This document shows, piece by piece, positions 25,769 through 35,230 of a stretch of DNA of 64,000 nucleotides. The translations under genes were made by a program, and so were the position numbers. The notes below the pieces were generated by a model, which saw only the letters and a list, made by a program, of their open reading frames with translations, was not told the origin of the DNA and searched no databases. Each line of letters opens with the position of its first letter. The first letter of the stretch is position 1. Where the stretch lies: assembly GCA_905373795.1 (NCBI GenBank), contig CAJPUO010000002.1, positions 227,134 to 291,133 on the forward strand, written 5' to 3'. The stretch is from Candidatus Saccharimonadota bacterium (lineage in GTDB: Bacteria; Patescibacteriota; Saccharimonadia; Saccharimonadales; Saccharimonadaceae).

Positions 25769-26775
25769 ATGCGAAGCCTCCAATCGATAATAATAAGGGA
25801 AATTATGATAATAAGCATGCCGTATAGCAACAATTGCGGCTGATCGGTGCGAGTAACGCGCGGCGTGCCTTTGAAGCGGGAGGCGTCTTGGGCGGCGATT
25901 TTTTGGACAATGTTTGGAATTGTGTTTTTGTCGTGCAGTGCGTAGTAATCGCCGCTCGTCGCCAGCGTGGTTCGCTTCAATTCTGCCGCTTCTGCTTCGC
26001 GATTTTTATTACTATTCGGGTAAATGCCGTATACGCGGATATCCTTTCGCTTGGCCAGCTCTGCTGCCTCGGGCAGGGAAATTATCGGCGTGCCAGCTAG
26101 TTGATTGTCGGTTCCTAAAATGATGCTCCGGGAGCGTTTGCTATCCAACTTATCGAAGCGTCCGATACAGCTCGCTAGTCCGTCGCCGATCAGCGACGAG
26201 CCTTGCCCGTTCGAGACTATCGTACCGGATAAAATATCGAAATATTCCAGCGTTCCAGGCGGCGTCAATGCCTTTTCAACCAGCGCTAGCTTGCTATCGA
26301 TGAGGCTGGCGTCGTCTGTCAAAGGAAATATCACTGCCGGCGAGCGGTCAAACAGTACCAAACCGAGTCGTTCGCCGTCAAATTTTCGCGCCAATGTGCG
26401 GTAAGTTTTAATAATCTCTACGTCATATTCATACATCGACCGCGACACGTCAAGGCATAGCACGATGTCGCGATTTTTCACCTCGGGAGAAACGACAGCC
26501 ACCGACGACGGGCGGCCAGTGAGGATAATCATCATAACCATCAGGAGCGCATGCAGTCCCAGTACAACCGCTAACAATTTTTTATACCGCTTAACCTGCT
26601 GAATATAGAGCGGGAAAGCGCGCAGCCGCGATGTATTAGCGATAGGGAGTTTTTGCCTAGGCGCGTCATGGCGTTTCGATCGGTTGTATCGGCGAAGTAT
26701 AATCGGCGCAGCAAACCACAGCAGGGCGATAATTATAATTAACGCCAACGACAATTGCCAAAAAACTAATTCCAT
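25765..26775 (-). CDS. VWA domain membrane protein, BatA-like
   Basis: A 336-residue protein. There are N-terminal transmembrane helices (residues about 5-25 and 63-85), a VWA domain with a canonical MIDAS start DVSRSM (LCLDVSRSMYEYD) and downstream Thr/Asp residues (LGTDNQ), then a C-terminal helix. This is the typical BatA layout. It overlaps the upstream gene by 11 bp and the downstream VWA gene by 4 bp. The operon order is PRT-like, MoxR, DUF58, small membrane protein, VWA, VWA, TPR. Confidence 0.83.
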   Translation of the reverse strand: MELVFWQLSLALIIIIALLWFAAPIILRRYNRSKRHDAPRQKLPIANTSRLRAFPLYIQQVKRYKKLLAVVLGLHALLMVMMIILTGRPSSVAVVSPEVKNRDIVLCLDVSRSMYEYDVEIIKTYRTLARKFDGERLGLVLFDRSPAVIFPLTDDASLIDSKLALVEKALTPPGTLEYFDILSGTIVSNGQGSSLIGDGLASCIGRFDKLDSKRSRSIILGTDNQLAGTPIISLPEAAELAKRKDIRVYGIYPNSNKNREAEAAELKRTTLATSGDYYALHDKNTIPNIVQKIAAQDASRFKGTPRVTRTDQPQLLLYGMLIIIISLIIIDWRLRI

Positions 26776-27245
26776 GCCGCTACCGTCTTTCTGGCTAGCG
26801 CCGCCGCCTCGGCAACGCTGCCTTGCTCGACCGCAGTAAATTCAGGAATATAGAATTGTTTGATGGCAGCCGCCAATGTTTTATAGCGAGTCTTTTCTAG
26901 ATCTCGCAGCGTCAACGTGTCAACGCGGTGGCCATTTATCTCGACGACGAACATGCGAAGAACATGGCTTAATTTCTGGTGGGCTTTACGCGAGGATAAC
27001 TTTCCGGCATCGTGATTTTGTTCAATTTCGTCGATTAGCCGTTGGTATTTCTGTTTCAAATCAGTCAAATCTGGCGGCGTGTATGGTTTTGGTTTGAGCG
27101 TAGCCAGGCTGCGGTGGGAGCGGCGGCGAGTAGAGTAAAACACAAATCCGTACCATAAAATAATCGTACTTAAAAGCAAGCAGCCGATAATCAGCCACAG
27201 CGGGTCATAATCTACCCATTCGCGAAGCTCAGCGCCAGCGTGCAT
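26766..27245 (-). CDS. Single-pass membrane protein of the MoxR/VWA operon
   Basis: A 159-residue protein. A short extracytoplasmic N-terminus, one transmembrane helix (about residues 17-35, WLIIGCLLLSTIILWYGF) and a helical soluble domain. It lies between DUF58 and VWA genes, where many Bat operons hold a DUF4381-like subunit, which this may functionally replace. I cannot show homology by eye. It overlaps both neighbours, supporting co-translation. Confidence 0.7.
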   Translation of the reverse strand: MHAGAELREWVDYDPLWLIIGCLLLSTIILWYGFVFYSTRRRSHRSLATLKPKPYTPPDLTDLKQKYQRLIDEIEQNHDAGKLSSRKAHQKLSHVLRMFVVEINGHRVDTLTLRDLEKTRYKTLAAAIKQFYIPEFTAVEQGSVAEAAALARKTVAAWN

Positions 27246-28110
27246 GCTTTTGCCTTTCTAACAGTGAAAAGAAACTGCCGACGACGTCCTCTTCTCCGGA
27301 AATTCGCTCGCTGATGACGCCCAAACGCTCCAGGGCAGTGGAATATTCGCGGTAGTACAATTGCTGCCTGCGGTCGAAATCGGCCTGCAGTTTCGTTTGT
27401 TTACAAATAAAATAAGGTAGTTCGGCCAAATCGTCAATATCATAAAAATCGCGGTTTCCGTCAAGTCCTGAAATATCATTGATTGTGATCCATAATATCT
27501 CGTGCTGGGCGCGCAGCCGCCGGATAATATGCTGGTGCTCACTGGTCAGTTCATCGTCGTTGGCGACCACCACCAGCATCATCTTACGCCGTAAGTTGCG
27601 TGCAATATATTCAAGCTGATTCACGATATTGCTCGGCGCTGCTGCTAGCTGAGTACTCTTTTCAATGTGCCGCAGTAGCTGCTCGATATGCCGATCGTCG
27701 CCTTTGAAAGGAATATAGGTGTTATTTTTGGCGTCGCCGGACACCAGTCCGATCAAATCGTCGTGCCGTAATACGATATAGCCTAAAACTCCGGCAGCCA
27801 TGATGCTGATGTCGCGCTTATTGCTGCCGCTTTTACCGGTCGCTGCCATGTGGCGGCCAGTGTCGACTACTAGTAAAATATTATGTTTGCGGATTGCTTG
27901 GTAGCGCCGGATTCGAATACCGCTGCTGCGAGCAGTCGCTTTCCAGTCGATATCTTTTACATCGTCGCCAGGAATGTATTCGCGCAAATCGTCAAAATCG
28001 AGACTGCGCCCCTTAAATACCGATCCGTATTGACCGTCTAGCAAACTCCGCACCTTTTCGTGGGCGTAGAGATCCATCTTGGCTTTGACTTTGGCGAAAA
28101 GACTTGGCAT
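27229..28110 (-). CDS. DUF58 domain protein
   Basis: 293 residues from ATG 28110, 1 bp after the MoxR stop; the reading from 28236 would lie deep in moxR and is rejected. The DUF58 hallmark is GRSLDFDDLREYIPGDDVKD followed by IDWKATARS, about residues 30-62. A VWA-like fold follows (NILLVVDTGRHM). DUF58 proteins always travel with MoxR ATPases and are thought to be their partner or substrate adaptor in building surface or periplasmic complexes. Confidence 0.9.
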   Translation of the reverse strand: MPSLFAKVKAKMDLYAHEKVRSLLDGQYGSVFKGRSLDFDDLREYIPGDDVKDIDWKATARSSGIRIRRYQAIRKHNILLVVDTGRHMAATGKSGSNKRDISIMAAGVLGYIVLRHDDLIGLVSGDAKNNTYIPFKGDDRHIEQLLRHIEKSTQLAAAPSNIVNQLEYIARNLRRKMMLVVVANDDELTSEHQHIIRRLRAQHEILWITINDISGLDGNRDFYDIDDLAELPYFICKQTKLQADFDRRQQLYYREYSTALERLGVISERISGEEDVVGSFFSLLERQKHARWR

Positions 28111-28111
28111 A

Positions 28112-29311
28112 TTACGGCACAGGAACAGCGTTAAATATCGAATCGATGATAACTTCCGGATGAACTTGGTCGGCGATGGCTTCAAAATTGAGGATAATGC
28201 GGTGGCGCAATACGCTGTGGCGTAATTGTTTGACATCCTCTGGAATAACGTAATTGCGGCCGTTGATGAGGGCTAGGGCTTTGGCGACTTGTTGGAAAGC
28301 AATGCTGGCGCGCGGGCTGGCGCCGTATTGAACGTAGCGCGCCGTTTCGCTTGGTATGATTGAGGCTGGATTGCGCGTTGCCGAGACAATTTTCACAATA
28401 TAATTCTTAATAGCGTCGTCAATGTAGACTTTTTGCGCCAAGTTTTGCAGCGTCTCGACTGCCGCCAGCTTGATATTCGGCGTATTGCTATTATTCGGTG
28501 CCTCGCTTAATTTGCCCGACTCTATGCGTTTCAAAATCTCTAATTCCTCGTCCGGAGCAGGGTAAGACAAAACTTCTTTCAACAAAAAGCGATCCAACTG
28601 CGCCTCTGGCAGCTCGTAAGTTCCTTCCTGTTCAATCGGGTTCTGGGTAGCTAGCACGATGAAAGGCTTCGGTAGATCGTAGCGTTGTCCGCCGATGCTG
28701 GTCTGCTTTTCCTGCATCGCCTCCAGCATGGCGCTTTGGGTTTTGGCGCTGGAGCGGTTAATTTCGTCCAGTAGTACGAAATTGGCGTGCACTGGACCCA
28801 GTTCGGTGCGGAACTCGCCCTTGTTATAATCGTAAATCTGCGTACCGATGATGTCGCTTGGTAGCAAGTCTGGCGTGCATTGAATACGCTTGAAAGAGCC
28901 CTGCACGCTGGCGGCTAGCGTCTGCACGGCTGTCGTCTTGGCAAGTCCTGGTACGCTTTCTAGCAGAATGTGTCCGCCAGTCATCAAGCTCACCATCAAA
29001 GCCGTCCGCAAGTTTTCTTGTCCGACCACCCGCGATGAGAAGGCGTCGAAAACAGTCTGGATATTTTGGTTCGCTGCGGCTAGCTCATCGTCGCTAATCG
29101 GCGCAGACGCGGGCTGAAACTGTGCCGCTGGCTGGGCGGCAGACTGGGATTGTGTTGCTAGTGTGGTTGCAGACTGGGGTTGTGTTGCCGACTCGGCTGC
29201 TGGTTGAAATTGCGCTTCTGGCATAGCTGCGGACGCACCATTGTCTGCCTGAGAATCCGACTGAGCTGGCGCTGGTTCTTGATCTGCTGATATAAACGGA
29301 TTTGGATTCAT
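28112..29311 (-). CDS. MoxR-family AAA+ ATPase
   Basis: A 399-residue protein. An unusual N-terminal extension of about 70 residues is low complexity (repeats of Ala/Gln/Ser with TQPQSA and AAQFQPA units). The AAA core follows: Walker A near SVPGLAKT, Walker B LLDEINR, sensor ATQNPIEQEGTYELPEA. MoxR acts as a chaperone-like ATPase with DUF58 and VWA partners. It is the second gene of the operon, 15 bp after the PRT-like gene. Confidence 0.92.
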   Translation of the reverse strand: MNPNPFISADQEPAPAQSDSQADNGASAAMPEAQFQPAAESATQPQSATTLATQSQSAAQPAAQFQPASAPISDDELAAANQNIQTVFDAFSSRVVGQENLRTALMVSLMTGGHILLESVPGLAKTTAVQTLAASVQGSFKRIQCTPDLLPSDIIGTQIYDYNKGEFRTELGPVHANFVLLDEINRSSAKTQSAMLEAMQEKQTSIGGQRYDLPKPFIVLATQNPIEQEGTYELPEAQLDRFLLKEVLSYPAPDEELEILKRIESGKLSEAPNNSNTPNIKLAAVETLQNLAQKVYIDDAIKNYIVKIVSATRNPASIIPSETARYVQYGASPRASIAFQQVAKALALINGRNYVIPEDVKQLRHSVLRHRIILNFEAIADQVHPEVIIDSIFNAVPVP

Positions 29312-29326
29312 AATAATTATTCCTTT

Positions 29327-29980
29327 CTATGTCCAATATTGCGAAATATTTGTTACTAACAAGCGGCACTCTTCCGGAGTGTAGCTATCCTTTTGCTCAA
29401 AATAATGCTCTGCCGGAAACATATGAGTCATGACATCCAGGGCGACGTCTTTATCAGTTTGCAGGTGAAAATAATCTGCTGCTGCACTATCGACGTTGCC
29501 GCCCAGCCCATATAAGGCCCTGTAGCGCACGCTCTTCAAGTATTCCAGAGCCATCGCAATCTCTATCCGATCTTCGACGATGTCGCCGGTCAGCAGCAAC
29601 ACTCTACCATTGAGGCCATCTTTAGAAAATGTCCCGTACTGATCAAGGATGCGATTCAGCTCAGAAAATGCCTGGCGTTTCATGTCTTCCAGTACCGAGC
29701 GGGATTCTAGCTCAATGCCGTCGCGCTGCGGTTTTTCCAGGTCGGGGTTCCACGTGAACATACCCGCCGGATCAATCAGCCCGACCACCCGCGGATCGCC
29801 AGGGATAATGATTCGCTTGCTGAGCAAAGGAAATACCCAAGCGTTAATCTCGCTTGCCAAACCAATGCAAGCTGTCAGCGCATCTTCTTTTAGCGCGATA
29901 ACGACCGCTTCCTGACCCCTCAAATCGCTCACGCGCCCCGCCAAAGTCCGCCCCAGCTCGATTCTATTAATATAGTACAT
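29327..29980 (-). CDS. Phosphoribosyltransferase-fold protein, degenerate
   Basis: 217 residues from ATG 29980 (MYYINRIELGRTLAGRV). The fold resembles type I PRTases: N-terminal RTLAGRVSDLRGQEAVVIAL and a PRPP-loop-like strand VLLLTGDIVEDRIEI. The usual acidic pair and TGxT of the PRPP loop are not intact, so catalysis is doubtful. It heads the MoxR/VWA operon. On the minus strand TTGCAT, 17-bp spacer, CATAAT lies 10 nt before ATG 29980, which supports this start over 30055. It may sense a nucleotide or ribose phosphate; that is inference. Confidence 0.6.
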   Translation of the reverse strand: MYYINRIELGRTLAGRVSDLRGQEAVVIALKEDALTACIGLASEINAWVFPLLSKRIIIPGDPRVVGLIDPAGMFTWNPDLEKPQRDGIELESRSVLEDMKRQAFSELNRILDQYGTFSKDGLNGRVLLLTGDIVEDRIEIAMALEYLKSVRYRALYGLGGNVDSAAADYFHLQTDKDVALDVMTHMFPAEHYFEQKDSYTPEECRLLVTNISQYWT

Positions 29981-30084
29981 ACTGGTTATGATTATGCCTG
30001 AAAGCGCGGGAGAATGCAATTGTGGCAGATGCTCGTCTGTTTCAGATTGCAGCAAGCTAGCCTGTATCCATTAAGTGTATGATT

Positions 30085-30333
30085 TTAGTCTCGCCGCTCT
30101 ACCGCGATTGTGCACTGCGCCATCAACGCCACCGCCGCGCCGAGTGCTGCAAGTGTCGGTAGTAATAATGCGCCTACCACGCCAGCAGTGACTGGGAACT
30201 CCATGATGCTTTCGCCTTTTTCGTTCTTGATGATAACGCGGCGGACGTTGCCTTCTTTGATGAGTTGCTTGACCTTCTCGACAACTTGATCGCCGTTAAC
30301 GCTAAATTCTTCGGTGCGGTGTTGTTCGCTCAT
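30085..30333 (-). CDS. DUF4342 domain protein
   Basis: An 82-residue protein. The soluble N-terminal half (VVEKVKQLIKEGNVRRVIIK, NEKGESIMEFPVTAG) is the DUF4342 signature. One C-terminal hydrophobic helix rich in Ala and Leu follows. It lies 9 bp after the SPFH gene and is likely co-transcribed. The function is unknown; an association with membrane microdomain protein is suggested by context only. Confidence 0.8.
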   Translation of the reverse strand: MSEQHRTEEFSVNGDQVVEKVKQLIKEGNVRRVIIKNEKGESIMEFPVTAGVVGALLLPTLAALGAAVALMAQCTIAVERRD

Positions 30334-30342
30334 GTCTACTCC

Positions 30343-31086
30343 TTACTTTTTATTCCCGCGAATGGCATCGATCAGCTCAATCGGGAAGAGCATCATCGTC
30401 TTTTGACTTGGCTCGGTCGAGATGCGTTCCAGTGTATTTAGCGTACGCAGGTTAATCGCGCCTTGGGTTTTTGCCAGGATCTCTGCTGCCTGCGCCAACG
30501 TTTCGGCGGCAGCTTTTTCGCCGTCGGCGTTGATGATGTTAGCGCGGCGTTCGCGCTCGGCTTCGGCTTGCTTGGCCATGGCGCGCTTCATGTCGCCAGG
30601 TAGTTCGATATTTTGAATCTTAACATTCTCGACATCGATACCCCATTTGTCGGTCTCGGCATCAACAATTTCCTTGATCTGCTGTGAAATCTCCTCGCGC
30701 TTGGCCAAGAGGTCGTCCATATCAACGTTACCGGTGACGTCGCGCAGGGCAGCCTGGGCAAATTGGCTGGTAGCGTAGATATAATTAGTCGTCTCCAGCA
30801 CCGCTTTTGGCGCGTTAATCACTCGGAAGTAGACCACCGCATCAACGCCGACAGTGACGTTGTCTTTGGTGATGACCTCTTGCTTCGGCACGTCAATCGG
30901 TGTCGAGCGCACGTCAACCATCATCATCGTCTGAAAAATCGGCACCACCACCCTTAGACCCGGCTCGCGTACGCCAGTAAATTTACCGAGCGTCAGCACC
31001 ACGCCGCGCTGGTATTGATTGACCACTTTTATGCCGCTCAGTACATAAATAGCCACGATGACTAAAATTACTATCATTATTTCCAT
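30343..31086 (-). CDS. SPFH/Band 7 (stomatin/slipin-like) membrane protein
   Basis: A 247-residue protein. An N-terminal hydrophobic anchor (residues 2-17) precedes an SPFH domain with VVNQYQRGVVLTLGKF, VDVRSTPIDVPKQEVITKD and AALRDVTGN, then a coiled region with AMAKQAEAERERRANII. It organises membrane protein complexes and often pairs with NfeD-type proteases, which is not seen here. A GGAGG site lies upstream of the ATG. Confidence 0.9.
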   Translation of the reverse strand: MEIMIVILVIVAIYVLSGIKVVNQYQRGVVLTLGKFTGVREPGLRVVVPIFQTMMMVDVRSTPIDVPKQEVITKDNVTVGVDAVVYFRVINAPKAVLETTNYIYATSQFAQAALRDVTGNVDMDDLLAKREEISQQIKEIVDAETDKWGIDVENVKIQNIELPGDMKRAMAKQAEAERERRANIINADGEKAAAETLAQAAEILAKTQGAINLRTLNTLERISTEPSQKTMMLFPIELIDAIRGNKK

Positions 31087-31186
31087 AAATACCTCCTATT
31101 TGTCTAATGTCATTTTAGCATATTTTGTAACTGCCAGCATAAGAATTAGTGTCAAATCTCCGTAAAAGAGTTATACTAGATATATC

Positions 31187-32338
31187 ATGAAAAAAGCTGT
31201 CATGAAGAGGCTGCTTCCGCTGTATTCTGGCAAGTTCTTCTTAAGCTTTGTGCTTTGGTATTCAACTGAAAAATTGTTCATAAGAAGTATCGGTATTGAC
31301 AATTTTGGCATTAGTTTAATTACAATCGTTCTGCTGGTGTCATGTATTTTGACCGAGATTCCGTCGGGGATTATTGCTGATCGCTGGAGCCGTAAAGGTT
31401 CGATGGTACTTTCTGGCTTATTTCTTGGGATTAGTAGCTTGGTGGCTGGTGCTAGTGACAGTATTTTCATGTACTCTGCGGCCGTTGTAATTTGGGGCTT
31501 TCATGATGCGTTTTCGAGTGGTACTGGTACGGCTATGATCTATGATGCTTTGCTGGAGGAGCAGGGGCATGCTAGAAACTTTAATCGAGCATTGGGTTTG
31601 TATGAGGCTTTGGGCGGAGTAGCCTTAATTCTCAGTAATTTTTTAGGCGGCTGGATCGGTGGTCATTCGCTGTTGTTGACATTTAATTTAACAACTATTC
31701 CGATCGCTATATCTATGATTTGCCACCTGCTATACAAGGACGCAAAAATTAGTCGCGAAGTAGCTGATGAGAAACTTATCAAGCATGCTAAAAATACCTT
31801 TAAGTGTGTATTCAAGAGTAAGAGTTTGATTTGGCTGATGGCCGTGACTATGATGGTATTTTGTGTGCAGAAAATAAATCGAGAGGCTTATCAATTGTGG
31901 TACATTGCGCTGTCGGCTCCAGCTATAGTTTTTGGGATTGCTGGGTCGTCTATAGAAGGCTTGGGCGGCTTGGGTGGTTCGTTGGTTAAGTATCTCGGTT
32001 CAAAAAAGGTGAATATAGCTTTGTCAATTTTGTTGGGGCTGGCTTCAGTTGTGCTTTCGTTAAGTGCTAACTTATGGATAACTATCATCGCTCAGGTGCT
32101 GATAGCGGTTATTTCGGGGGCGCTGTTATTCCATTTTACTGCGCAGATACAGCACCAGTTGCCGTCGCGGTACCGCACAGGTTCCGGCTCGGTGATAACT
32201 GCCGTGGGGCGTATTATCCTTATGCCGTTAATATTTATTTTTGGAATAATATCAAATCAGAATGTGTTTGCCGCTGGTTGGATGCTAGTTGTTCTGTCGA
32301 TATCGGCTGTCATAGTGCAGCTAAAACTCGGTGAATAG
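31187..32338 (+). CDS. MFS transporter
   Basis: A 383-residue polytopic protein with about 11-12 helices. The first cytoplasmic loop has the MFS motif A variant GIIADRWSRKGSM. A motif-C-like Gly-rich stretch follows in the fourth/fifth helices. The substrate is not readable; drug or small-molecule efflux is common for this subfamily. The promoter GTGTCA, 17-bp spacer, TATACT (31172-31177) lies 9 nt before ATG, so the leader is only a few nt. Confidence 0.85.
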   Translation: MKKAVMKRLLPLYSGKFFLSFVLWYSTEKLFIRSIGIDNFGISLITIVLLVSCILTEIPSGIIADRWSRKGSMVLSGLFLGISSLVAGASDSIFMYSAAVVIWGFHDAFSSGTGTAMIYDALLEEQGHARNFNRALGLYEALGGVALILSNFLGGWIGGHSLLLTFNLTTIPIAISMICHLLYKDAKISREVADEKLIKHAKNTFKCVFKSKSLIWLMAVTMMVFCVQKINREAYQLWYIALSAPAIVFGIAGSSIEGLGGLGGSLVKYLGSKKVNIALSILLGLASVVLSLSANLWITIIAQVLIAVISGALLFHFTAQIQHQLPSRYRTGSGSVITAVGRIILMPLIFIFGIISNQNVFAAGWMLVVLSISAVIVQLKLGE

Positions 32339-32374
32339 CCGGGTAACGTCATGGATATTATGTATAATAAATAT

Positions 32375-33127
32375 ATGAACAATGACCAGCAAAACACGAA
32401 TCAGCAGCCGCCAGTGCCGCAAGCAACGCCGACGGCTCAACCGCTGCCTAGCCAGCCGCCAGTAATAGCAAATCAACAGCCAGCAGTACCCAGTCAACCT
32501 TTGCCGCCGCTAACCAGCCCGACGCAGATACCGCCGAACCCCGCGCCAGTTAACACTAATCAGCCAAATTCCGCTATTCAGCCCCCCGTGGCTTTGCCGC
32601 CGAATTCTGAAGCGCTTGGTTATTCTGGGCCGGATAATTCTGTTGAGAATCCTGTACCGCTTCATCAAGGCTACCCTGGCTTAACCTTTCATTCTGGCAG
32701 AACAGCTGCCATGTCGGGTATTGGCTTGATAGTTGCTATTATTATAGCGGTCATCACCAACCTAGATCGCAAACCGTACGGCGCTGTCGTTATTGGCAAT
32801 ATTTTGATAGTACTGGTATTGTGCTTTAGCGTTAGTAGTGATGTGCGATCTACGCGTATGAAATGGATTCGCGATATAAGTGGTATTATGTGTGTTACTA
32901 ATATAATTCTGCTCATTATGCATACAACAATCGGGTTTATCGGCACTTCTAGTCCCGGGGATATAGGTCCTCTATACGAGGTGACTCACCCTTCGCTCTT
33001 TGGTTTGCCGCTTGCCGACATGCTAATTACTATTGGAATTTATATGCTGTTTATCATTCCGCTGGGTATCGCATATCTCGTTACCAGGGTGATGTATAAG
33101 AGGGAAATAGGACAAAATCATAGCTAA
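32375..33127 (+). CDS. Membrane protein with Gln/Pro-rich N-terminal region
   Basis: 250 residues from ATG 32375. TATAAT at 32363-32368 lies 6 nt before this ATG, so the reading from 32351 would start upstream of the -10 and is rejected. The first 110 residues are low complexity (NQQPPVPQATP, SQPLPPLTSP). Then come about four hydrophobic helices. It belongs with the two proteins at 35231 and 36483, which share the Q/P-rich head and a multi-helix tail. The function is unknown. It is followed 4 bp later by rarA. Confidence 0.75.
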   Translation: MNNDQQNTNQQPPVPQATPTAQPLPSQPPVIANQQPAVPSQPLPPLTSPTQIPPNPAPVNTNQPNSAIQPPVALPPNSEALGYSGPDNSVENPVPLHQGYPGLTFHSGRTAAMSGIGLIVAIIIAVITNLDRKPYGAVVIGNILIVLVLCFSVSSDVRSTRMKWIRDISGIMCVTNIILLIMHTTIGFIGTSSPGDIGPLYEVTHPSLFGLPLADMLITIGIYMLFIIPLGIAYLVTRVMYKREIGQNHS

Positions 33128-33131
33128 TATT

Positions 33132-34307
33132 ATGGGACGAATACCGCTGGCCGAGCAGATGCGGCCGCAAACCCTGGATGAGGTGATTGGACAAAGTCAT
33201 TTGCTGGGCGAGGGCGAGTTGCTGCGGCAGATTGCCCGGCGCGGCGAGCCGGTCAGCTTGATTTTGTGGGGGCCGCCAGGGACAGGCAAGACTACCTTAG
33301 CGCGGATCATTGCCCGCGAAGTCAATGCCGAATTTGTTGAGCTGTCAGCGGTGACCAGCGGTAAAAAAGACGTCGAACGAGTGATTGAGCACGCTCGGCA
33401 GAACTGGAATTTGGGGCTACGGACAATTTTGTTTGTCGATGAAATCCACCGCTTTAACAAGGCGCAGCAAGATGCGTTTTTGCCGCATGTCGAGAGCGGG
33501 CTGATTACTTTGATTGGCGCGACCACTGAGAACCCGAGCTTTGAGGTGATCACGCCGCTGCTCAGCCGGACGCGGGTGCTGGTGCTCCGTCAACTGACCA
33601 AAGATGAAATTATACTAGTGCTGAAGCGGGCGCTGAAGACTTTGAAACAAACCAAGCGGGTGTCGCCCAAAGCTTTGGACTATTTGGCGGAATTGGCGGA
33701 TGGCGACGCGCGGGTGGCACTGGGTAATTTGGAATTGGCATTGAGCTTTGGCGGTAAAGTCACGCCAGAGGTGGTTAAGGCAGCGGCTCAGCGGCGTTTG
33801 CCGGGCTATGACAAAAAGGGCGATGCGCATTATGACGTTATCTCGGCGTTCATCAAATCACTGCGCGGTAGTGACGCGGCGGCTGCGGCGTATTATTTAG
33901 CGCGCATGATCGACGCCGGTGAAGATCCGAAGTTCATTGCTCGGCGGATGGTTATCTTTGCGTCAGAAGACATTGGGCTGGTGGGTAACGGCGCGCTAAG
34001 TCTGGCAGTCGCCACCTTTGAAGCGGTGGAGCGCGTTGGCTTGCCTGAGGCCAAATATAATTTATTCCACTGCGCCATCGCTCTGGCGCGCAGCCAGAAG
34101 TCGCGCGAGACTACTGATTTGATGAATGAGGCTTTTGCTCTGGCGCACAAGTACCCGAACTCGCCAGTGCCGCTGCATCTTCGAAACGCCGCCACTAAGT
34201 TAATGAAAGATTTGGGTTACAGTAAAGATTACAAATGGCAAGCTGGCTTCCAGCACGAAAAAGGATTCTTGCCGGAAGAAGTCAGGGAAGAATCTTCTAG
34301 CCGCTGA
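33132..34307 (+). CDS. rarA: Replication-associated recombination protein A (AAA+ ATPase)
   Basis: A 391-residue RarA/MgsA/Mgs1-family clamp-loader-like ATPase acting at stalled forks. The N-terminus PLAEQMRPQTLDEVIGQSHL, Walker A GPPGTGKTT, Walker B LFVDEIHRFNKAQQDAFLPH (shortened here) and sensor GATTENPSFEV are diagnostic. The C-terminal tetramerisation domain ends NSPVPLHLRNAATKLMKDLG. It overlaps the convergent CPBP gene by 11 bp. Confidence 0.95.
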   Translation: MGRIPLAEQMRPQTLDEVIGQSHLLGEGELLRQIARRGEPVSLILWGPPGTGKTTLARIIAREVNAEFVELSAVTSGKKDVERVIEHARQNWNLGLRTILFVDEIHRFNKAQQDAFLPHVESGLITLIGATTENPSFEVITPLLSRTRVLVLRQLTKDEIILVLKRALKTLKQTKRVSPKALDYLAELADGDARVALGNLELALSFGGKVTPEVVKAAAQRRLPGYDKKGDAHYDVISAFIKSLRGSDAAAAAYYLARMIDAGEDPKFIARRMVIFASEDIGLVGNGALSLAVATFEAVERVGLPEAKYNLFHCAIALARSQKSRETTDLMNEAFALAHKYPNSPVPLHLRNAATKLMKDLGYSKDYKWQAGFQHEKGFLPEEVREESSSR

Positions 34308-35136
34308 TAGACTTTTTATTGGATCTTCGCCATAAAATCCACACAAAAACAAACGACAAAGTTTGTGCTAAGAATATTCGCGCAATTTGCAAGCTATCAT
34401 TTCCTTGGTTTGAGACGACATGCATAATATTAATTATCGCATTATTGAAAAAGTGATCTGCTGCGCCAAGCCACAAACTTCCTGTCATTTTATATAGCCA
34501 GCTCATTTTTAATCCAAACATGAAAGCGAACAAAACATAGCCAATGCTAAAAACCACCGCTTGAGCTAGCGAAAACTCGCCGTCAAGGAACGATCGAATC
34601 GGCATTGCTACATGCCAAAGTCCGAACAGCAGGGCGCTTATGAAAATCGTTGTCGCAAATTTATATTTTTGGTGCAGTAATTTCTCGAACAATCCGCGAA
34701 ACATACCTTCTTCCATCCAGACATTGAATATATTAAAGATAATAATTGACCCAATTCCCACGCCGACGAATTGTTCGGTGCTAGCGAGCGAAAATCCGCC
34801 AGCTTTCATTAAAATGTTAGGTTTAGCGCCGGAAAAATACAGAAATCCGAATTCGATCAACAGCGTAACTGTATAAAAACAAAACCCCAAGGCAAGTCCC
34901 AAACCGATATTTTTCAGCCAATTTTTGCGCGTAAAGCCAATGTCGCGCCAACGAGCGTGCAAATATTTCAGGCAAACGAAAATTATCACTATGCCGAAAA
35001 TTTTATGCACTATATTCTCACTGAGTGCTGATTGATCGGTACGCAAAGCTAAAAATTCCCACATTCGCACAGCGAAACATGTAAAATACAGCAATAGACA
35101 AAGTGACAACGGATTTTTAGTGCGCTCTGTGAACAT
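34297..35136 (-). CDS. CPBP (Abi) family intramembrane metalloprotease
   Basis: A 279-residue protein with about seven to eight transmembrane helices. The catalytic motif WMEEGMFRGLFEK (EExxxR) sits in the central helix and a later FGLWHVAM and NNAIINIMH supply the metal-binding His residues. CPBP proteases can process prenylated or peptide substrates, and in bacteria often serve bacteriocin immunity. The partner is unknown here. The gene is single and converges on rarA. Confidence 0.87.
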   Translation of the reverse strand: MFTERTKNPLSLCLLLYFTCFAVRMWEFLALRTDQSALSENIVHKIFGIVIIFVCLKYLHARWRDIGFTRKNWLKNIGLGLALGFCFYTVTLLIEFGFLYFSGAKPNILMKAGGFSLASTEQFVGVGIGSIIIFNIFNVWMEEGMFRGLFEKLLHQKYKFATTIFISALLFGLWHVAMPIRSFLDGEFSLAQAVVFSIGYVLFAFMFGLKMSWLYKMTGSLWLGAADHFFNNAIINIMHVVSNQGNDSLQIARIFLAQTLSFVFVWILWRRSNKKSISG

Positions 35137-35218
35137 AGGTTTATTCTAGCACGTTAGGAATTTTACTGAAAAGCGAATGAAAATATCGCTTTCGCCGTCA
35201 TAAACATAAATAATATGG

Positions 35219-35224
35219 TACATT
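35219..35224 (+). promoter_or_regulatory. -10 box of a leaderless unit
   Basis: TACATT, then 6 nt AAATGT and ATG 35231. No good -35 is seen. Confidence 0.5.
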
Positions 35225-35230
35225 AAATGT

